From SKHV01 sp963678565 (GTDB lineage Bacteria; Bacteroidota; Bacteroidia; Bacteroidales; Prolixibacteraceae): a DNA stretch of 64,000 nucleotides. This document shows positions 59,841 to 64,000 of this stretch, piece after piece; the first letter of the stretch is position 1, and every line of letters starts with the position of its first letter. The position numbers were made by a program, and so were the translations under genes. The stretch covers positions 248,001 through 312,000 of the forward strand of contig OY782875.1 in the NCBI GenBank assembly GCA_963678565.1, given 5' to 3'. The notes below the pieces were generated by a model. The model had not been told where the DNA came from. It made no database searches and worked only from the letters and a program-made list of their open reading frames with translations.

Positions 59841-61196
59841 TTATACGAGATCTACTTCAGAAACAATCTCATTCTTCATACTTGCAGGCTGTCCTGTAGC
59901 TTCTAATACACTCCACCACAAATTACCCTGTAAATTCACCTTTTTGCGCTTATGCGTAGCTAATTTGATCGGTAACAAAGTAAATCCGTTTTGCCAGTGA
60001 CCAACTACAAAATCGGTTCTTCCGGCCATTGCTGCATGAACCGCATTAATGGCTAATTGAAAACAGAACTTACTATCGTTGGCGTTAGCAGGTGCATTGC
60101 GTAAAATGTAACTTGGATCGATATATTTTAAGTTGATTGGAATATTACTAGCTCCAAACTCTTCTTTGATTTTATCTCGGATGTATAAACCTATATCGTC
60201 GTACTTCTCATTGCCTGAAGCATCTTTTCCATTGTTTCCTTCAAAAAAGAACTGGCCGGCTCCTTCGGCAACCACAATCACGGCATGTTGCTTTCGTTCT
60301 AAGCGTTTCTTCAATACAGTTAAAAACCCATTTTTACCATATAAATCGAAGTCCATTTCGGGAATTAAGACATAATTTACATCGGGACAAGCCAACGCTG
60401 CATTGGCAGCAATAAAGCCCGAATCGCGTCCCATCAACTTAACAACCACAATTCCGTTGTAAGCTCCTTTTGCTTCGTAATGTGCATTTTGAATGATGGT
60501 CATTGCTTTTGAAAAAGCTGTTTCAAAACCAAACGATCGATCGATAAAGCTAATATCGTTGTCGATTGTTTTTGGAACTCCTGCAACAGAAATTTTCAAT
60601 TTTCGCTTTTCAATTTCTTGTGCAATTGAATGTGCTCCACGTAAAGTTCCATCACCACCAATTGTGAAGAGGATATTGATATTTAAACGCTCTAATGTAT
60701 CAACAATAGTATCGACAGGCTGATTGCCTCGCGAAGATCCCAAAATACTTCCTCCCGATTTATGAATATCATCTACAACATCTGGGTTTAGTTCGATGTA
60801 GGGCAAATTATACTCGGGAACAAAGCCTGAATATCCATACTGAATACCATAGATTCTATTCACTCCGTAACTGTCCCAAATAAGATTTACAAGTCCTCGA
60901 ATTACATTATTTAATCCAGGACATAAACCACCGCATGTAACAATTGCGACTCTTGTTTTTGCTGGTTCAAAATAAAGTTTTTCTCTTGGTCCTGCTTTTC
61001 GAAACGACCAAAGTTCTTCTCCTTTTTCTACTTTCGCTTGTACCCTTTGAGCTGAATTATCGTAAAGTATACGTTCATCGTTATGAACAAAGTTGAATAA
61101 ATTATCATCTCCCTTATTCGATAATTTCAAAGGCGACTTAATGGTACAGTTGCCTAATGATTTTACCTTAAAATCCTCGTTTGTTATTTTGCTCAT
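59841..61196 (-). CDS. 6-phosphofructokinase of the plant/PPi-type lineage, probably ATP-dependent
   Basis: A 451-residue phosphofructokinase with about 75 extra N-terminal residues before the core TRVAIVTCGGLCPGLNN. The donor site reads GGDGTLRGA (about 180-188) with Gly at the position that is Asp in pyrophosphate enzymes, while PKTIDNDI (about 208-215) has the Lys typical of the pyrophosphate lineage. This Gly/Lys pair is found in the plant, trypanosome and spirochete-type group, whose members use ATP. It phosphorylates fructose 6-phosphate, committing it to glycolysis. Symbol omitted because the PFK groups are named differently. Confidence 0.9.
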   Translation of the reverse strand: MSKITNEDFKVKSLGNCTIKSPLKLSNKGDDNLFNFVHNDERILYDNSAQRVQAKVEKGEELWSFRKAGPREKLYFEPAKTRVAIVTCGGLCPGLNNVIRGLVNLIWDSYGVNRIYGIQYGYSGFVPEYNLPYIELNPDVVDDIHKSGGSILGSSRGNQPVDTIVDTLERLNINILFTIGGDGTLRGAHSIAQEIEKRKLKISVAGVPKTIDNDISFIDRSFGFETAFSKAMTIIQNAHYEAKGAYNGIVVVKLMGRDSGFIAANAALACPDVNYVLIPEMDFDLYGKNGFLTVLKKRLERKQHAVIVVAEGAGQFFFEGNNGKDASGNEKYDDIGLYIRDKIKEEFGASNIPINLKYIDPSYILRNAPANANDSKFCFQLAINAVHAAMAGRTDFVVGHWQNGFTLLPIKLATHKRKKVNLQGNLWWSVLEATGQPASMKNEIVSEVDLV

Positions 61197-61370
61197 AAAG
61201 CTTCATAATGTTCGGTTTGCAGGCGAAATTATAGTTATAAAACCAGTAATACAATTGATAGGAAAGCCAAAGTCAAGGATTCACGTTTAAATAATAGAAA
61301 CATAATATACATGCAGAAAAATGAATATTTTATGAATTAATATTCATTGACTAATCAACTTATAAGTGAG

Positions 61371-61421
61371 CTAAAAATGAAAACTGCAATTAACAGCATT
61401 GATTGAGCTGACAATTGCAGT
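61371..61421 (-). terminator. Terminator of the PPIase-glucokinase operon
   Basis: On the minus strand a nine-base perfect stem (61383-61391 with 61413-61421) encloses a second four-base helix (CAGC 61394-61397 with GCTG 61407-61410), followed by a T-rich run; it lies 20 bases past the stop of the ROK gene. Confidence 0.75.
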
Positions 61422-61441
61422 ATCTAATATTTTTAACAAAT

Positions 61442-62398
61442 CTATTTTACAACGAGAGCACTGGCCCCTAAAATAGCAGCATCACCCATTTTTAGCTTGG
61501 ATGGTAGAACTTTTACTTTATTTCTGAAATGATTCATCAAACTATTTTCCATCGATTCAATCACAGGCTTAATAATCATATTTCCTGCAGCAATAGGGCC
61601 TCCAAAAAGGAAAAAAGCTTCAGGACTTGCGATATGCACCGCACTTGCGAGTGCTTGTCCTAATATGTCGGCAGTTAATTCGAAAACCTGCTGAGCCACT
61701 TCGTCTCCATCGAGCGCTGCCTGATAAATATCTTTTGAAGTTAGTTTTGAAAATGGTTTGTTAGCTAATAAACTATCGCTAGCATTGTGATGTGCCAACA
61801 ACTCGTGTGCAGTACGAACCATTCCGGTAGCAGAGCAATAGTTTTCTAAATGCCCTAATTGTCCGCAACCACACATTCTACCTTCGGGAACAACGGTAAT
61901 ATGACCCAGTTCGCCCGCAAAACCATCGGCACCATACAGTAATTCGCCATTGATCACAAAACCACTTCCGAGTCCGGTTCCAAGGGTAATCATTATAAAG
62001 TTTTTCATTCCTTTGGCACCACCATACATCATTTCGCCCATGGCTGCTGCATTGGCATCGTTGGTGATTGCCACCTTCTCAACCTCTTTAAATTCATTCT
62101 TCATCAATTCAACAAAAGGAACGGTTCCATTAAATGAAAGATTTGGAGCATCTTCAATGGTTCCCTTGTAAAAGTTCGCATTTGGTGCACCAATTCCAAT
62201 ACCTGTTATGGTATTTTCTTCCTTGATGTTGGATTGCAAGCTTTTAATTTCGCTTGCAAGTGATTTTATGTAGCTCTTTACATTTCCATCTTTTGCTGTT
62301 GGAATAGATCCTCGTTGCAAAATTTTTCCGTGGCTATCCACAATCCCATATTTCGAGTTAGTTCCACCTATATCAACTCCTACAGTTAAATTTATCAT
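61442..62398 (-). CDS. ROK-family sugar kinase, probable glucokinase
   Basis: A 318-residue ROK kinase: phosphate-binding loops LTVGVDIGGTNSKYGIVD and IMITLGTGLGSGFVING, the catalytic Asp in ITNDANAAAMGE, the GELGHITV motif and the zinc site with CGCGQLGHLE. ROK glucokinases phosphorylate glucose to glucose 6-phosphate; a repressor role is excluded because no HTH domain is present. The cyclophilin gene is 10 bases upstream, so the two form an operon. It is a natural partner for the secreted glucosidases and the pfk/pgk genes nearby. Confidence 0.88.
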   Translation of the reverse strand: MINLTVGVDIGGTNSKYGIVDSHGKILQRGSIPTAKDGNVKSYIKSLASEIKSLQSNIKEENTITGIGIGAPNANFYKGTIEDAPNLSFNGTVPFVELMKNEFKEVEKVAITNDANAAAMGEMMYGGAKGMKNFIMITLGTGLGSGFVINGELLYGADGFAGELGHITVVPEGRMCGCGQLGHLENYCSATGMVRTAHELLAHHNASDSLLANKPFSKLTSKDIYQAALDGDEVAQQVFELTADILGQALASAVHIASPEAFFLFGGPIAAGNMIIKPVIESMENSLMNHFRNKVKVLPSKLKMGDAAILGASALVVK

Positions 62399-62408
62399 GC
62401 TATTTATT

Positions 62409-63227
62409 TTATTCTTTTATAATTTCGATATTCATTACAACATCTTCCAAAGGCCGATCGTGTTTATTCGTTTCAACAATTGCAATTGAATCAATTACTG
62501 CAAATCCTTCAATAACTTCGCCAAAAACCGTGTAAGCGCCATCTAAATGAGGAACTCCACCAATCGTAGTGTATAATTTTCTTTGGGTTTCTGAAAACTT
62601 GAATGAGTCGCGTTTAACAGTATTATTTGCTTCCTCGTCGATTGCAATTTCTAGTTCAGTGATTTCGTCGTAATTGCCCGAATTTTGCAAAACAATAAAG
62701 CGTCCTTTCTTTTCTTCAGTTAGTCTTTGTTTTTCGTTTTCGATGGCCTGATAATACAATTTTGCTTCGACCTCATTGAGTTCTTCTGAAGTATAAACTT
62801 TCCCTTGAACAATATAAAACTGCGATCCGTCGGATTTGCGCAGCGGATTATTTCTATCGCCCTCACGAGCTGCAGCTAATGCACCTTTTTTATGATACAA
62901 ATTAGAGACAATTTCTGCATCAATTTGATACCCAATATCGCCTTTGCCTAGTTTTTTTCTTTTCGATGCCTCCTTTGAATCAGGATCTCCTCCTTGAACC
63001 ATAAATTCATTGATCACTCGATGAAACAACAATCCATTATAAAAATCGTCTTTAATCAATTTTATAAAATTGTCGCGATGTAAAGGTGTTTCATTGTAAA
63101 GTTTCACCACAATATCGCCTTTATTGGTTGAAATAAGCACCTTCGTTTCTTTTTTTGAGGTATTTGCACATGCCACAATTAAAAAACCAAATATCAATAT
63201 CAACCAAAGTTTTCGAATCTTTTGCAT
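62409..63227 (-). CDS. Cyclophilin-type peptidyl-prolyl isomerase lipoprotein
   Basis: A 272-residue lipoprotein (LILIFGFLIVAC, Cys-20) with a cyclophilin domain that catalyses cis-trans proline isomerisation in the periplasm. The core strands are VLISTNKGDIVVKLYNETP, LLFHRVINEFMVQGGDP, SDGSQFYIVQGKVY and DGAYTVFGEVIEGFAVIDSI. About 75 residues are inserted between the third and fourth blocks (EVEAKLYYQAIENEKQRLT to QRKLYTTIGGV), a helical insert typical of Bacteroidota forms. It starts the operon with the glucokinase gene. Confidence 0.92.
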   Translation of the reverse strand: MQKIRKLWLILIFGFLIVACANTSKKETKVLISTNKGDIVVKLYNETPLHRDNFIKLIKDDFYNGLLFHRVINEFMVQGGDPDSKEASKRKKLGKGDIGYQIDAEIVSNLYHKKGALAAAREGDRNNPLRKSDGSQFYIVQGKVYTSEELNEVEAKLYYQAIENEKQRLTEEKKGRFIVLQNSGNYDEITELEIAIDEEANNTVKRDSFKFSETQRKLYTTIGGVPHLDGAYTVFGEVIEGFAVIDSIAIVETNKHDRPLEDVVMNIEIIKE

Positions 63228-63324
63228 TTAAAATTTGTTTAGAAATTACAATATAGTTGTTTTGATACTTTCATTGTATGAATCGGGAATATTTTATAAA
63301 TTATAGAAATAAAAATACAAAGTT

Positions 63325-63867
63325 ATGAAACCTCACACTATTAATATTAATCATGAAATTGAACTTCGAACGCTTAAAAAACCTGATGATGTAATCATTT
63401 TCAATGCAATTGATAGCAATCGAACATTTTTGCGAAAATGGCTCCCGTTTGTTGATCAAACTAAAAAACTGAAACACACAGCCTTGTATGTTAAATCGAT
63501 TGTTGAAGATGTTGAAAAAATCCAAGAAGTATTTACCATTTGGGTAAACGATGAATTTGCCGGTTTAGTTGGTATTAAGGATACTGATTATGAGAATAAA
63601 AAAACTGAAATTGGATATTGGCTGATTGAAAAATTTACAGGAAAAGGGATTATAACCCAATCGGTTGAATGGCTAATTTCCTACCTATTTAATACCCTTG
63701 AGTTGAATAGAATTCAGATAAAATGCGGAGTTGAAAACAAAAAAAGCGCAGCGATTCCGAAGCGCTTTAATTTTCAATTAGAAGGAATTGAAAGAGCAGG
63801 AGAGCGACATTCTACTAAATTTATCGATTTAGAAGTTTACAGTTTGCTAAAAGAGGAATGGAAATAA
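63325..63867 (+). CDS. GNAT-family acetyltransferase, RimJ/RimL-like
   Basis: A 180-residue cytoplasmic N-acetyltransferase. It starts MKPHTININHEIELRTLKK, and the acetyl-CoA binding part is visible: IWVNDEFAGLVGIKD, TEIGYWLIEKFTGKGIITQS (the conserved R/Q-x-x-G-x-G-like turn is GKG here) and VENKKSAAIPKRFNFQLEG, the RimL-type C-terminal block. RimL/RimJ relatives acetylate ribosomal protein or other N-termini; many are antibiotic or metabolite acetyltransferases, so the substrate is open. It is divergent from the cyclophilin gene and converges with the edge gene. Confidence 0.88.
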   Translation: MKPHTININHEIELRTLKKPDDVIIFNAIDSNRTFLRKWLPFVDQTKKLKHTALYVKSIVEDVEKIQEVFTIWVNDEFAGLVGIKDTDYENKKTEIGYWLIEKFTGKGIITQSVEWLISYLFNTLELNRIQIKCGVENKKSAAIPKRFNFQLEGIERAGERHSTKFIDLEVYSLLKEEWK

Positions 63868-63898
63868 AAAAGTTGCTCCGGTTAATACCAGAGCAACT
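63868..63898 (-). terminator. Terminator of the gene entering from the right edge
   Basis: On the minus strand GTTGCTCTGGT pairs with ACCGGAGCAAC (one mismatch), then a T-run; read the other way there is no T-run. It therefore serves the minus-strand gene whose end lies at 63920. Confidence 0.65.
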
Positions 63899-63919
63899 AG
63901 AAATCTTGCTAAATAAAAA

Positions 63920-64000
63920 TTAATCTATGTAAAATGTTTCAAACTCAGGTCTATAAGCATTTAACAAACTACTACAAGTAAATTTTAGTGCAAATTTTGA
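63920..64000 (-). CDS. C-terminal 26 codons of an unidentified gene
   Basis: The minus strand stays open from the window edge to a TAA at 63920-63922, reading ...FALKFTCSSLLNAYRPEFET and ending FYID. The terminator just after it supports that this is a genuine gene end. The fragment is too short to identify. Confidence 0.5.
   Translation of the reverse strand, partial: SKFALKFTCSSLLNAYRPEFETFYID

Noticed and set aside
1..64000. CRISPR array, prophage, insertion sequence or integrative element
   Set aside because: No regularly spaced direct repeats, transposase, integrase or phage structural gene was seen anywhere.

Overview
The window is AT-rich chromosomal DNA (roughly 35% GC by eye) from a member of the Bacteroidota. 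The evidence is several secreted proteins with type IX secretion (T9SS) C-terminal sorting domains, a 728-residue type III glutamine synthetase, many lipoproteins with a short lipobox, an LL-diaminopimelate aminotransferase route to lysine, and repeated promoter elements of the form TAnnTTTG. T9SS cargo, polysaccharide-degrading enzymes and an oxygen-dependent coproporphyrinogen oxidase fit an aerobic or facultative environmental lineage (Marinilabiliales-like) better than a strict gut anaerobe; that placement is inference. I saw no rRNA, tRNA, CRISPR array, prophage, transposase or integrase. Layout, left part. 1-9.0 kb: a truncated PlsC-type acyltransferase, a BASS-family transporter, a glycosyltransferase/metallophosphoesterase pair, a PAS histidine kinase with a four-cysteine cluster followed by a T9SS-secreted LamG protein, alkaline phosphatase, an AlbA_2/Schlafen-type protein and folC. 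9.1-14.3 kb: a PIN-PhoH protein, a LamG/T9SS gene broken by two apparent single-base deletions, and a secreted M1 aminopeptidase. 14.3-20.1 kb: osmC, a Crp/Fnr regulator, an M20 dipeptidase, a class I glutamine amidotransferase-like protein lacking its catalytic His, and glnN. 20.1-22.6 kb: two envelope proteins flanked by degenerate palindromic C5/G5 repeats and an unusually hairpin-rich 340-base stretch before pheS. Layout, right part. 22.6-32.3 kb: pheS, a very large secreted CotH/lamin-tail protein, an ABC-F ATPase, a GH43-like lipoprotein and serS. 32.3-49.1 kb: housekeeping genes (hsp20, trmD, ahcY, ribF, lpxH, a FabH-like synthase, aspartate kinase, rimM, a threonylcarbamoyl-AMP synthase, lysA) mixed with less usual ones: a Rieske-like cysteine-rich lipoprotein, a TlpA-like lipoprotein without its CxxC, a class I isoprenoid-synthase-like protein, and an ExbB-like protein facing a membrane LytTR regulator. 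49.1-54.2 kb: a GH31-GH3 operon that looks like the oligosaccharide-trimming end of a xyloglucan pathway. 54.3-64 kb: hemF, dapL, an RNA-binding RRM gene with a long leader, the glycolytic genes pgk and pfkA placed convergently, and a ROK glucokinase cotranscribed with a cyclophilin. How it works together: aspartate kinase, dapL and lysA cover three steps of lysine/meso-DAP synthesis; glucokinase, phosphofructokinase and phosphoglycerate kinase could process the glucose released by GH3/GH31; lpxH, the FabH-like enzyme and the edge acyltransferase serve envelope lipids. Most convergent gene pairs are separated by clear hairpin-plus-T-tract terminators. The region reads mostly as ordinary core genome. 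The points most worth a second look are the structured RNA candidate before pheS, the cysteine-ligand variants (PAS kinase, Rieske-like lipoprotein), the catalytically altered enzymes (amidotransferase, TlpA-like, ABC-F) and the isoprenoid-synthase-like protein.
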